From the NCBI GenBank assembly GCA_964019415.1, contig OZ025872.1, positions 7,085,322 to 7,149,321 on the forward strand: a stretch of 64,000 nt of DNA, in the 5' to 3' direction. The notes below the pieces were generated by a model. The model was not told the origin of the DNA and ran no database searches. It worked only from the letters and a program-made list of their open reading frames with translations. This document shows, in pieces, positions 36,082 through 48,113 of this stretch. This DNA is from Ianthella basta (lineage: Eukaryota; Porifera; Demospongiae; Verongiida; Ianthellidae). Made by a program: the position numbers and the translations under genes. Every line of letters starts with the position of its first letter. Position 1 is the stretch's first letter.

Positions 36082-36600
36082 TAAAAGTAGTTACTTAGCT
36101 ACCTCTACATAAAGGTTTACCATTCCTCATCAGCAGCACTGGGCAAATAGTGTTCAAACGCTGATCATCAAGTAACCACTTTATCTCATGATTGGAGAGC
36201 AATGTCCATTCGTGCTGATGTTAAAATGACATTTCATTTTAAATACATAGGAAGGGCACATTTGTCACACTTGAATTGTGAGTGTAGCATACATTCGTGA
36301 TGTCTACTGCCCTAACATTGTTGCACGGACACAAGACATAGGACTAGTCTAGCCATGTTTAGCTAATTGTTACATTTTTCTACCCTTCCCACTATCCCCT
36401 CCATCTGTCCTTCAAAATATATTAGCAGTGCAGATGATGTTACTGTCCAATCAAAAGATAAAGTTGTTGCTTGGTGATATCTGGACATTGCTTGCCCAGT
36501 GCTGATGATGAGGAGTAGTAGTCTCCAAAAAGGCCTACCAGCGCGGTGGTTATCCAGCAAGTCATCAACCTTTATGTAGAGGTAAGTAACTGCTTTTGTA
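36082..36600. mobile_element. terminal-inverted-repeat element (MITE-like)
   Basis: The left end (AGTTACTTAGCTACCTCTACATAAAGG, read in parts) and the right end, read in reverse complement, share ACCTCTACATAAAGGTT and then a looser match through CTCATCAGCA, CACTGGGCAA and AACAACTTTATC-like blocks for about 100 bases. The size is about 520 bp with no coding capacity. It lies just upstream of the KMO-A duplicated promoter. Confidence 0.6.
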
Positions 36601-36944
36601 TCGATCCATCTTTCATGCGTACATACTAATGTTATTCACCACTTTGTTCATTCAATGTGTTCTATTTCTTAATTCTACATCCTTGCATTGTGCACACAGA
36701 TTCATGTTGTCTTGTGTGAGGGGTGAGGATAGCAATGAGCTAGGGCCTCCATCACCTTACACTCACTATTAAAGAGTCACAAATGTATCACTCAAATCAA
36801 TAGAGGCTGGTAGAGGGCAATTGCCTTCCACTTCTGAGCACATGTAGTGGGTGGGGCTCAAGAATGAATATCAAGATAATGAAGAAGATTGCTCTAACAC
36901 TGAAGCTTAGGTGGCAGTAAACCAGCTGAAATACCACCCATGGC

Positions 36945-37719
36945 AGAGACCAGGACATGTTCTTAGTGGTATGGGGACAGTGTATCTAATGGACCTCACT
37001 GTGTGCATTTTGCTAACTACTTCATAGATCAGTTTGGACCAGTCAGTTTAGCGTGTGTTGAGTACATGCAGTAATTTGCTATGACCATTAGTGTCAGGAC
37101 GTACCTTCCCACTACACATATGCAAAGTGTTGCCCATAGAGCTATTTCATGCCAGGTACTGCAGTACATGTTTGCCAGTCGTACTAAGCCTCTGCTGGTA
37201 CCAGTATGCAGGAAGTGCTTGTTAGTGTTGCCTATTATAAACTACTACAATAGGTTTTGTACACCTGTATTATATAGATCCAACTAAACTGTATTGCATT
37301 GTAGAAATATGTAGCACAATGTCTTACCAACCTGTTCATATGCATGTGCATTTGTGTGTGCTTCTGATTGCTATAGCTCATCACACCAATGACCTGAACT
37401 TTTACCCATACTTTCCCCAATATACTGTATCAGTGCTATGTTTTGCTCCAGCACCTAGCTGTTAAGCCTGCCAAAATTCTGTGCTTCTCCTAATACTATT
37501 ATATAACAAATCACTTTATGTGAACACAGGTGAACATCTGGTGGCAATTCTTCTTGCCTAGTAGTGTTCACATCTTAGCATATCACTACTGAATGATTAG
37601 CCCCAACCTTGTTCGTCACACACATCACCCATACACTGGGGCCTTGTACTGCCACTGTGCCAAGCACACACTGGTGCTGAACTTGTAGAACAAGAATCTG
37701 AAAACAGTGCTTGTATCAA
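36945..37719 (+). promoter_or_regulatory. duplicated 5' flank of KMO-like gene A
   Basis: The 0.77 kb before the start codon is homologous to 52063-52816 upstream of copy B (shared blocks AGTTTGGACCAGTCAGTTT, TTCATGCCAGGTACTGCAGT, GTGAACATCTGGTGGCAATT). The promoter was therefore duplicated with the gene, and the two copies started with the same regulation. No specific core-promoter element is evident. Confidence 0.5.
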
Positions 37720-40700
37720 ATGGCTGAGCAAAAATCCATTGCTGTGGTTGGGGGTGGCTTAGTGGGCCCTTTGCAGGCCCTGTTCCTGGCCCAAGCTGGT
37801 TTTGAAGTACACGTGTACGAGAAAAGGAATGACTTGAGAGGCACAAGTGAGTACCTTTCAGCCTTTGAACTAGTATACAAATCAGAGTTTGATATGTCAC
37901 AGAGCATTTAAAGTACTGCAGCTTGTTGGCCAATATCTACATTATGTCAGGTGGTGAGTGACGCCTGAATGTATACATGTGGCAGAAAATTGAATCAGGC
38001 TGCTATATCACAAGTTGCTACTAACAGCACAACTTTAAACATTGTTTTAAATTATACATACTGTAACATGAAATAGATTGAGTATAATTATATTGGTTTG
38101 CTAGCAAATTGGAGGTGGTAGCAGAATCATCTATAGCTCCTAGCCACACCATCATTCACTTATGTCCAGTCCTACCACAACTTGTTTGGTTCTTTCTTGC
38201 TATAAGTTATATACACTAGTCTGGTTTGCTAGACCATCCCATCTATACGCCAGGGGTGATAAGTGGGAATGACAGTCTAAGTCATATGTGATTAGTTCAT
38301 CCTTTGGTTTATCCATTGCAAACTGTTCGTGGATGAGACTAAATGACATGTCTTGTGTAGTAACTGGGTAAGTTGGAACGGTTCTGTAGTGTGTTTAGTA
38401 GTGTAGTGTATTCACTTGTGTTGTACATGTAATGAGTAATTGTTATTATCTAAGTATATTATGTTTTAATGCATAGTGTGATGTATCACATGCATTTTTG
38501 GGCATGTGTAGTTTTGTACTTGCCTCATGCCATCTCTTTTTGTAATTGATTGTTGCTGAACCCCGCGTTCTGATACAAGCACATGTTAGTGACAAAGGTG
38601 GGATTGCAGCAAGCATTGGGGTCCTCCCTGAGTTTCACCTGCAAAAGGGTCCGTTCACCGCCTTTGTAGACCATGTACAGTTTCTTCTTGCCACCCAATG
38701 GAGTGCAGAGGACAAGCATGTGGCCATGTTACTGAGCACGATAGACGATGAGACCTACCCAACCATCAGGAACCTCCTGGCGCCAACTCTGCTCATTCAG
38801 ATCCTTGAGGCCCATTTGAAGCCCTGACAATTGGTTATCGTGGAGAGATTTTGGTTCCACTGAAGGGATCAGCACCTGGACGAATAAGTGGCCAAGTTCG
38901 TGGCCAGCTTAAGAAGACTGACCATTGCCAGGATTGTGAACTTAAGGACCATTTAAACAAGGCATTAGGTTAGGTTAGGTTATTTTTATTGAAACAGGAT
39001 AGTCCCATCAGCTCATATGGCTGGTCTGCCTGGGAGTCCTGAAAACATATACAATACACACAAGTGATAGCAATGCTATATGTCCAGCTAATGATGATAA
39101 GAATAGAATTGAAAGTTTGCTCGATTTTGGGGGATTTGAGGGATAGGTTTGTGTGGGGGCTTCAGAACAAAACCACACAAAAGAGGCTCTTAAGTTAGTC
39201 CAACCTCACACTCAACAAGGCTATTTTCAGCTAAGAATTCCCAGCAACTCAAAGGATTTGTTGAAAATAGCAGCTCAAGTGGTCCAAATAGCACAGTCAA
39301 GCAGCAGCAGCCGTAAGACCTATATACTACCGATGTGGCAAAGTAGGTCATTTTGGGAAGGAGTGTCCCAATAATGAGCAAGTGTGCCACACTTGTGGCA
39401 AGGTTTGTCGCAGCCAGCAAAAGAAGCCATAGTGGTCTCAAACCAGGCATCTTAGAAATAGCATCATGACAACCATTGCAAACCATGCTCTGTGCAGGTT
39501 GGTCAGTCTGTTCTTGTTCATGATTTCCACGGAAGTCCTTGTTGGGTGCATGCCACTACTGTGAAAGAGTTGGGACCTATCTCTTTCATTGTTCAGAAGT
39601 CTTCTGGATACTATGGAAATGGCATTTGGACTACATTCATGTCTGCATGGAGACTCACACACTGGAAGTGGAGCCCGATGGAGAGGAAGAGGAGAATTTC
39701 CCAGTTTCCCCAGCAGCACAAATGCTGAGCATGTTACTGCCTGTGACAGTCAGGAGTCAGTTCCGATCATTAAATCAGAAACAACTACACCATGGCATTA
39801 TCCATCAAAAGACGAGTAACCACCTGACTGATTTAACTTTGACTCTTGACTAAGGACTCTTAACTTAAGTGGGGAGAATATGTAGTGTATTCAAGTTGTG
39901 TTGTATAATGAGTAGTTGTTATTTTCTAAGGATGCTGTAATGCATGATGTGATGAATTACATGTGTTTTCATGCTCATTTTTGTAATTGCCTTGTGCTGT
40001 GGGAAGGTGAACAATGGAAGGCTTTTAAATCAAGAAAAACAAGAGTTCCATGAACCAAAGGCTTACTATTCCCTTTGCTTGGGAACTGAGCATTGGATCA
40101 AACCTAACATTCCCCTGACCTATATGTTGCTGATTATTAACAACCAGGGCCTCACATTATTTCATCACCTGTTAAATCCACTTCCATCCCTCACAACTGT
40201 TCACCTCTGGGTTTCTAACTCAGCCAATCCCTGGGCTCCCTGGAAAGTAGCCATTTGGCTAAGTGGAGTTAACTGTATAATAATGATTTGATGTTAATAC
40301 TCATACTAATGATTTGATACTGATGAGAAGAAGACAGGTATGGTGTACCAGATGCCCTGCAGCAACTGCGACCAGGTGCACATAGGTACGTAGTCTAAGC
40401 AAACTTTGAATGTACACATGGCAAGACACAGACGGGCTGTACAGAAGAATGACCCTAATAATGGCATTGCACTTCACTAGCTAAGAACCTGACTTTATAG
40501 AGAAGAAACTGGAGTGCTTGACAGAAATTTTGAAGACCTTTGAGAGGAAATCAAAACTCTCAACAATCTAATCAGTGATGTGAATAGAATTCTAATCTAC
40601 TTTGACACACCAAGATCAAGCACAGTGAACAAGAAGGGTACAGTGAAAGTGCACATTCAAGACACCAAGGAGGAAAGAAAAGGGTGACCTGTGTTGTGTC

Positions 40701-43700
40701 TTGAACAGCAGCAGGCCAAATAATGAATTCATGATCATTCTCAAGGGTTATACAGTGAAACCTGTTTTAGAGAAGGAGATGAATGGGAATTGATGGACCA
40801 ACCTGTGATCCACAAATGGATGAGAGTCAATTCTTTTCCCTCAGACCCCTTAGTATGAGGGAAAAGAATTGACTCTCATCCATTTGTGGATCACAGGTTG
40901 GTCCATCAATTCCCATTCATCTCCTTGGTAATGCCTGTTCTCCTTTATTGTATGCACCTGGTGCCCCTGCGTAAGTCAGACCAACGTCGGCTAGACTCTT
41001 GGTTCCATACCAGAGTAAGATGGATTTTAGGCATCAGGTGGGAAGAGAAAATCACCAATCAGGAGGTCCGGCATCGTGCCACGGCCATGCTGGGTCAGTT
41101 TTTGTGCCCTCCATCGGCACAGCTTCGCCAGCTAAGGTTGCGGGCGTTTGGCCACTTGCCCGCCATGATGGTATTGCACACAGTGCAATGATCTACATAC
41201 CAGAAGGCGCCAAAAGACCCCGTGGTAGACCACACATGAGGTGGTGGAGAGATGTCATCCCTAAGGACATTGAAGAGTTGGGATTCCCTAAACCATCTGC
41301 GGAGGAGGCGTTCATGTGGGCCCAGAGTAGAGAAGACTGGAGACTGATCTGTAGTACATTAGCGAACACTGACTACGTAGTATATATATTATGCGTATGC
41401 GTATGTATGTATGGCTCAGTGAATTATGATTATGATTATGATTATGATTAAGGGGAAGACATTGCCTTCTTCAATTCAGTTCAGTCTGAGCCACCTAATA
41501 GATGCAGTTTTGGGATTATATGCTAAGGCTAATGCAACTGTTATAGGATTCCTAGTGGCTGCATGAGGAAAGTACAAGCTGCTAATGTTTCACTCAACTA
41601 GCCCATCAAGCTAGGACACTGTGAGAGGTTTGCTGAATTCAAAGGGCCTACTGGTCCAGCACATCAACTGAAGTGCTGCATGAGATGCACCATCGGTGTC
41701 CAAAGACATAATTGACTGGATTGTCAGTGCAAACACCTTGATACTCAATGTGGCAGCTACAGACTGACTAGAAGAGTCCAGGTGTTTTTTTAGACATGGT
41801 ACACTTACTCTGCTGTACACATGGCTAATTTGAAAGTGACCACTTCAGTGAGAAATTCTCCTACAAGAATGTTCCTGCTAAATGCTTAAGTTTGCTATAG
41901 TATTTATCTGAGGAATTGAAATGTTAGACACTTTCAGGAAATAAGACTGTTTCATCCTATATTTCCATTGCAATCTTTGGGCCTATTTTGAGCTGAGGCC
42001 CAATAGATGGACTAACTGACACACTCAGCCATTAATTGACTAAATTTATTTCTCCTTATATTATGTTCCTCATGTTCTTATTCCCGGATAAATTGGCAAT
42101 GTTTTTCCACTATGAACATCAATTGATTTGGTCATTATCATTGTAATCTTGTAATATTATACATTCCAAGTCTTTGGAGGAGTATCCAAAACTATGGACC
42201 ATCAAAGTTTTTCAGTAATTATTTAATGTAGACGTTATCAAAAGGTCTATGGCCGGCAAGACTGGAGCACTACCATTTTGGCAATTTGGGTAAATATGTA
42301 TATACAAGAAGCTAGCAATTCCTTGTCATAATGCTTTCATTGTTCACTGAATTGAGTGTGTATTGAGTCTATTGACAATTATGTACACATCTACTCAGAT
42401 TCTACTGTCAATAACTGCAACCATTTCAAACATTGCCACACACACACACACACACACAATATATATATATATAAGCAAATGTAAGCTTGCCTAAGGGCAT
42501 GCCATTGAATTGAGGATATGGGCAGAAATTCAATGGCATGCCCTTAAGCAAGTTACATTTGCTTGCTGCAGCGTTCACTCCAATGCCAGCAGTGCAGGTT
42601 CTGACTGGCTGTAACTTGTGCTGGTGGTCTTTTTCTTCAGCCATTGAGTGCATTCACATTCTGGCACATGTGGTGGTGCAAATGGTGTGCGCGCATGTGC
42701 TGACCCGGGGCCACTGTAACTTGCACTGGTGGTCTTTTTCTATGACCAACTAGCACAGATAATCTACTGGCACATGTGGTTGTGGCTACTGTAACTTGCA
42801 CTGGTGGTCTTTTTCTATGACTGACTGGCGCAGATACTCTACTGGCACAGGTGGTGGTGGCTGCGATATTGTAACTTGCACTGTGTGGTGGTGGTGGCAG
42901 TGGTGTTTTTTTCTAGAGCAATGGCGCATATACTGAATGCATGCATTGAAACTTGCACCGTGTGGTGGTGGTGGTGGTGGTTGTTTCATCTAGGAATGCA
43001 TGTGGTGGCTGTAATATTGTAACTTGCACTGTGTGGTGGTGGTAGTAGTATATGGTAGCAGCACCTGATGTGCATGGTGGTCTGTTTTCTTTCAGCTGTA
43101 GCACATAATTTACTACTCATTGCAACTTCCACTGTGGTGGTGATGGTGGTTGTATTTATCTATGGTGGTATAGTAGCTGGATATTGTGGCTGGATAGTTG
43201 TGAGCAAGTGTACATGTGGGTGCTGCTCTGCTCCAGCATAGCGGCAAATGTCTACAAATTGGTGTCAAAATGTGATTGTTCAAAACATCGCCTCTATTTT
43301 GTGACTAATTAAGCAATCCTGCTAATGACATGAGCAAACAGGCCATCTAACTATGTCCACTTAGTATCAAGACTTAGCGAAGCCGGGTAGTGGGATATGC
43401 AATGAACCTCGCTTTTCTTGGCCATTTTACGACTAATTAAGAACTCTTGCTAATGACATGAACAGTTGGATTATCTGGCTAGGTCCACCAAGTGTCATGA
43501 CTGAGCGGGCCTGGCTGGTTAAATAAATCATACACCTCACAAATGTCGGCCATTTTGAGACTAATTAAGAAATCTTGCTAATAACAAAGGAAGGTGGACC
43601 ACTTGGACATGTCCACCAAGTTTCATGCCTCAACGAGCCCAGTTGCATTAATATACAAGATACCACTATGCATCAATATAAATGCACCATACATTAAGTG

Positions 43701-46117
43701 TTCTCCTATGTGCATTTATATTAGCATTTTGCAGGCTGCTTGTAGAAGAATGAAGACTTAATTAAAAATTCCGTCTCATTTAAAGTCTTCAAATCTCCCA
43801 TACTTCAAAGACATACCTAGCACATGCTCCTGAAGGCCGCCAACCCCCCTGGGAATTATTTATTTATATTATATTATATTATATTATTTACTTTAGAGCC
43901 TGATGTGCATGGTGGTCTGTTTTCTTTCAGCTGTAGCACGTAATATACTACTCATTGCAACTTCCACTGTGGTGGTGATGGTGGTTGTATCTATTTATTG
44001 GTGGTATAGAAGCTGGATATTGTGGCTGGATAGCTGTGAGTAAGTGTACATGTGGGTGCTGCTCTGCTCCAGCATAGCGGCAAATGTCTACAAATTGGTG
44101 TCAAAATGTGATTGTTCAAAACATCGCCTCCATTTTGTGACTAATTAAGCAATCCTGCTAATGACAAGAGCAAACAGGCCATCTAACTATGTCCACTTAG
44201 TATCAAGACTTAGCGGGGCCGGGTAGGTGGGATATGCAATGAATCTCGCTTTTCTCGGCCATTTTGCGACTAATTAAGAAATCCTGCTAATGACATGAAC
44301 AGTTGGATTATCTGGCTAGGTCCACCAAGTGTCATGACTGAGCGGGCCTGGCTGGTTAAATAAATCATACACCTCACATATGTCGGCCATTTTGAGACTA
44401 ATTAAGAAATCCTGCTAATAACATAAAAGGTGGACCACTTGGACGTGTCCACCAAGTTTCATGTCTCAACGAGCCCAGTTGCATTAATATATAAGATACC
44501 ACTATGCATCAATATAAATGCACCATACATTAAGTGTTCTCCTATGTGCATTTATATTAGCATTTTGCAGGCTGCTTATAGAAGAATGAAGACTTAATTA
44601 AAAATTCAGTCTTATTTAAAAGTCTTCAAATCTCCCATACTTCAAAGCCATACCTAGCACATGCTCATGAAAGCCGCCAAGCCCCCTGGGAATTATTTAT
44701 ATTATATTATATTATTTACTTTAGATTAGTGGTGTATATTGTAACTTGCACTGTATATATCAATATACTGCTATAACTACTGTAGCACACAGATGAAGTT
44801 CATGTGTAGATATGTATTACTTGCAATTACCATTCCATATTCACAGGTGAAAGATATGGAAGGAGTGTGAATATAAATCTCTCCTTCCGAGGCCTACAAT
44901 CCCTCAGGGCTGTAGGGATGGAAGAAAAGATCTTGAGAAAGTCAGTGGCCTTGAAAGCCAAGATGATTCACCCACTAGGAAAGCCAGCATTCTCTGTTCC
45001 ATTTAGCATAAAGGGGGAGATGCAAGGAAATACAATCGATCGAACAAGCCTTTACAAAGAACTACTCTCAGAGGCAGAGGCTTGCCCAAATGTGTCCATC
45101 TACTTTCAGCATAAGCTGACAAAAATCGATTTCAACACCATGACCCTCACATTTATGGATACAACTGGCCCAACACCAAAGGAGGTGACAGTGAGGCATG
45201 ACTTCATCTTTGGCTGTGACGGAGCGTACTCAGAAGTCAGAGGACAGATGAATAGACATGATCTCATCAATATTCATCAGGAATATTCCTACCATGGCTA
45301 CAAGGAGCTAGTTGTCCCACCAACTGCAGATGGAAATCTTGCATTAAACCACTGTCATTGGTGGGGAAGGGATATGAATATGGCTGTTGGTGTTCCAAAC
45401 CTGGATAATACAATTAGAATTAGTCTAATTCTTCCACTTGAAAGCTTCTCCTCATTTCAGACTGAACAGGACGTGCTCACATTTTTCAAGCAGAGATTCC
45501 CACAATTTATTTCAATTTTTGGAGAAGAGAAGCTGGTTAAGGATTTCCTTCAAAGCCCAACAAATTCAATCATTACTCTGAAGTGCACTCCACACCACAT
45601 ATCAGCAGGCGCCCTGCTGCTCGGTGACTCTGCCCATGCAATGGTACCATTTCTTGGTCAGGCAACGAACTGTGGATTTGAAGACTGCCTTGTTTTCTCT
45701 GGCATACTGAAAAGCAAGGGATTTGATCTGTTTGAGGCTGCAAAGGAATACTCTCGTATACGTTGTGCTGACGCACATGCCATTTGTGATCTCAGCAATG
45801 ACTTCTACACTTCTCATTTGGCGTCATACTATAACCCCATGTATTCACGAATGAAGGAGTGGGTTAAGGATTGCCTTTTCATTCTGATGCCAAGGACATT
45901 CATGCCTCTCTATGCAATGGTGTCATTCACACGGATCCCCTACGCAACTGCAGCACAGAGGAGCAGCTGGCAGGACAGAGTAGTCTCGCGAGGACTCAAG
46001 CTGGCTGGGATGTCCGTGTTTTTGGTTACTGCACTGCTGGCATACCAGTGTCTGCCAATAGCCAGGTGGATGAAGCTCACCACTTACTCAGTACAACTTC
46101 AGATTACCAGAGAATAA
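37720..46117 (+). CDS. kynurenine 3-monooxygenase-like flavoprotein, copy A
   Basis: Two exons, 37720-37846 and 44847-46117, join in phase 1 (ACA|A-GT) to 465 residues, near the usual KMO length. Exon 1 carries the FAD Rossmann motif GGGLVG (residues 11-16) and VYEKR. Exon 2 has NLSFRG, the Arg of RTSLY (108), GCDGAYS (166-172), [24 protein letters not shown] (301-316) and FEDCLVF, and a C-terminal hydrophobic segment at about 425-447 that in KMO anchors the enzyme to the mitochondrial outer membrane. KMO uses NADPH and O2 to convert L-kynurenine to 3-hydroxykynurenine. The loop after GQ reads ATNCGFEDC where typical KMOs have GMNAGFEDC, so substrate preference may differ. The 7-kb intron holds many mobile elements. 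The start ATG is chosen because it directly precedes the Rossmann strand and is conserved in copy B. Confidence 0.9.
38402..40005 (+). mobile_element. Ty3/gypsy LTR retrotransposon remnant
   Basis: Two diverged LTRs begin TGTAGTGTATTCA: 38402-~38545 and 39881-~40005. A purine-rich tract (AAGTGGGGAGAA) precedes the 3' LTR. Between them lie gag-like pieces ([28 protein letters not shown]; broken continuation with several stops), a zinc-knuckle relic ([13 protein letters not shown], first Cys lost) and a piece like the integrase tail ([19 protein letters not shown]). Protease, reverse transcriptase and most of integrase are absent. About 170 bp starting with TTAGG repeats (38967-39140) interrupts the gag piece. 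The element is dead and old. Confidence 0.75.
40010..40490 (+). mobile_element. Penelope-like element 3' fragments
   Basis: 40010-40110 aligns with the 3' end of the 32.5-34.6 kb element (the AAATCA-GA-AAGCAAGAG-TCCATGAACC block). 40320-40490 encodes a broken GIY-YIG-type stretch ([15 protein letters not shown] ... [19 protein letters not shown]) with stops. The order is reversed relative to the intact layout, implying two insertions or a rearrangement. Confidence 0.6.
40773..40926. repeat. perfect 71-bp inverted repeat with 12-nt spacer
   Basis: The left arm is 40773-40843 and the right arm is 40856-40926, exactly complementary over 71 bases by my reading, with GACCCCTTAGTA between. A single strand would fold into a long perfect hairpin. 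The right arm abuts the start of LINE-like coding sequence, so it may have arisen by fold-back synthesis at a 5'-truncated retrotransposon insertion. Confidence 0.95.
40927..41452 (+). mobile_element. 5'-truncated LINE (C-terminal reverse-transcriptase tail)
   Basis: Frames read [40 protein letters not shown] and [20 protein letters not shown], typical of the region after the polymerase core in non-LTR retrotransposons; a frameshift separates the first two from the last. The sequence ends in a (TATGAT)n tail at about 41426-41450, a usual 3' signature of LINE insertions. Confidence 0.75.
42437..42471. repeat. CA and TA microsatellite
   Basis: A (CA)n run passes directly into (TA)n. It is followed at 42476-42563 by an imperfect inverted repeat (GCAAATGTAA...GGGCATGCCATTGAATT and complement, about 36-base arms). 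Confidence 0.9.
42590..43063. repeat. minisatellite, TGTAACTTGCACT-GTGGT-type units
   Basis: Degenerate units share TGTAACTTGCACTGGTGGTC, a TTTTTCT stretch and CTGGCACATGTGGT, spaced about 70 bases, grading into GGT-rich units with TGTAACTTGCACTGTGTGGT. Confidence 0.85.
43064..44727. repeat. 835-bp tandem duplication
   Basis: 43064-43898 and 43899-44727 are near-identical, starting CCTGATGTGCATGGTGGTCT and ending in TATTATATT repeats plus ACTTTAGA. Each copy contains three degenerate internal units of about 125-130 bp, each with GACTAATTAAG followed by CTTGCTAATGACA or CCTGCTAATGACA. No coding potential. Confidence 0.9.
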
Positions 46118-46129
46118 TATAAAGCAAGA

Positions 46130-47846
46130 ACGTTTTACTTATGTAGCATTTGACCAACTACTTAATGCCTCACAGATTTTCTTACCACATGTTTCAGAAA
46201 ATTATTGCTAGACATTGCTCAGCTTAGCTGGGTAGAGTCTGAGCTAGCCCCACACTTAGTATGCTGCCAATGGCTGTATAAGTATTAGTTCTAACACCCC
46301 CAGGAAGGATGTGGCTGATTTATAAGCACAAAGCAACTACATCCCAAGTTGGAATGTTATAATGTAAGTTGTTTATTTGCCATACAAGGAAAGCATGGGC
46401 AAATAATAGTTGGTTACTTACCAAATAAGGAGTTAACGTGCTAGGGGAACATGGGCCAATGCATTGCATCATCTTATTACTAGAAATAACTAGGCACTAT
46501 TCTGAAGTGCTAGAGAGTGTAATCAATCCTCGAATGGATGTATTCTCGGATCGGTGCAAGGCACTCCCAGAGAGTCTGTCATTTGTAAACGTCTGGTTGC
46601 AGATTAGGCACAAGATGCTGCAGAGCAAAGCATGAGTTGTTTCCCGGATCGATAGCCTAGTGCTACAGTATCGAGTTTTTGGCCATTTTTGTGTGGTTTA
46701 TCCTAGCTTGCATGTTTGTCCTGTTTGACAGGGACAATGAGCATGATTTTCGATGGCTTGTTATCATACCTTGGTAACCAAACTCAGTATCAGTACTGTT
46801 TGTCTGGTACATTGAGCTTGATTGCCTTCCCAATGTCCGTCAGTAATCGCGCTTCTGACAATATATTAACGGGTCCAAGAATTGATTTTCCGTGAGCGAG
46901 CAGGAAGTGGCTTTTCAAGAGTGGCAAGGAGAAGTGTCGATGACACGCCTGTCTTGAAGTGTTGTAGAGTCGGCAAAGTATCTTATTCCAAAGATAGTTC
47001 GGGCACTTAGTCCTTCCTGGAAGCCAGATTGAGAAAAACGAAGAGTGTCCGCGCATTAATCACTTCCTCTAAACCCTCGGCTAAAATTAATAGCCTAGAA
47101 AATAAGTTTCGGTCAGGCGCATGGAGCACTGCGCTGAGAACATACCTTCCTTCAGGCGCACTACACCACGCGTGGTTGATCAAGGTCCAGTAATTAAGAT
47201 ACACATATGCCCGTGCATTATAGCTATAGCGACGCTCAAACAATGCAAAGCAGGCAGCCAAACACCACGTGGATCGAGCAACGTCAAGTAATTAAATACG
47301 CTCATGCGCGAGCGAAGGCAAACAAATGGCTGACCATCTGCATAGATTCGACGCGTATTCTATGGCTTTGCGAAGAGGCCGTTTTACGAAAAACACCCCA
47401 CGCTCTAAATTGAATCTTTTGCAGCGCTGAGGCGATCCGTAGGTCTTCTTGGCCGATTCGTTACTGTATGAAAAAATCGAACCGTGCACAAACACACAAA
47501 CACTGAAACCTTGCGGCGCATGCGCGGCGAGGTTAAAAACTTTCTACAAAAGTAGTAAAGGTGTAGGAATGGCATAAATAGTACAAAAACAAGTACGTAA
47601 ATTAAGCATTAACAATGGTCACTACATTCAAAGATGGTGCTAGCTACATTCTTGTATGTAGAGACCATTGTTAATGATTCACTGTGTTTAGCATTAGAAG
47701 ACCAACACCTAGCTAACCGATGACCATCAAAGTCAGTTAAAAGGAACAACCAGAATTCAGCTCAAGGGGAGTCAGTTCAAAGGAACAACCAGGAGTCCGT
47801 GTCTCTGCTAGTTTTAATAGTATTGTTAACGTAGGTAGTAGCTAGC
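46130..47846. other. unassigned; CpG-rich patch at about 46.6-47.55 kb
   Basis: No gene recognised. Around 46.6-47.55 kb CG dinucleotides are much commoner than in the flanks, and open frames on both strands read protein-like (minus 46790-47056 with SIWLPGRTKCPNYLWNKIL; plus 46438-46635 with ESVINPRMDVFSDRCKALPE). A GCGCATGCGC palindrome at about 47516-47525 matches an NRF1-type site. An inverted repeat (ATTAACAATGGTC and complement) flanks 47607-47678. It could be a promoter or an old DNA transposon. Confidence 0.35.
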
Positions 47847-48113
47847 TCAGTCAGAGAAGCAAGTACATGCAGGTGCTGACCAAGCAGAACTAACTGTGCC
47901 GCAGATGATCTCAACTCCCAGCAACTGTATAGCTTGCTTCCAAGCATCCAGCACTGACCTGCGATTTTGCGGCTTTAGAATTGATGTGAGAGTGGGACCG
48001 AGAGCAGCAACAAGGAAGAGAGTTGTAATCCCAGAAATTGCTGAAGGAGGTGGGAGCTCAGGTTTCAGTTGCTGCAGTACAAGTGCAAAACTGTAGAGCA
48101 GCAGTATAGGCAT
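47847..48113 (-). CDS. candidate exon with a hydrophobic segment, unidentified
   Basis: The minus-strand open frame includes QLKPELPPPSAISGITTLFL and VAALGPTLTSILKPQNRR after a CTTGTACTGCAG acceptor, and continues to VEIICGTV. A hydrophobic stretch (GITTLFLVAALGPTLTSIL) could be a membrane segment. No family recognised. Confidence 0.25.
   Translation of the reverse strand: MPILLLYSFALVLQQLKPELPPPSAISGITTLFLVAALGPTLTSILKPQNRRSVLDAWKQAIQLLGVEIICGTVSSAWSAPACTCFSD

Noticed and set aside
38402..40005. Endogenous retrovirus with envelope
   Set aside because: Only gag-like, zinc-knuckle and integrase-tail remnants between short LTRs; no envelope frame, so a Ty3/gypsy relic.
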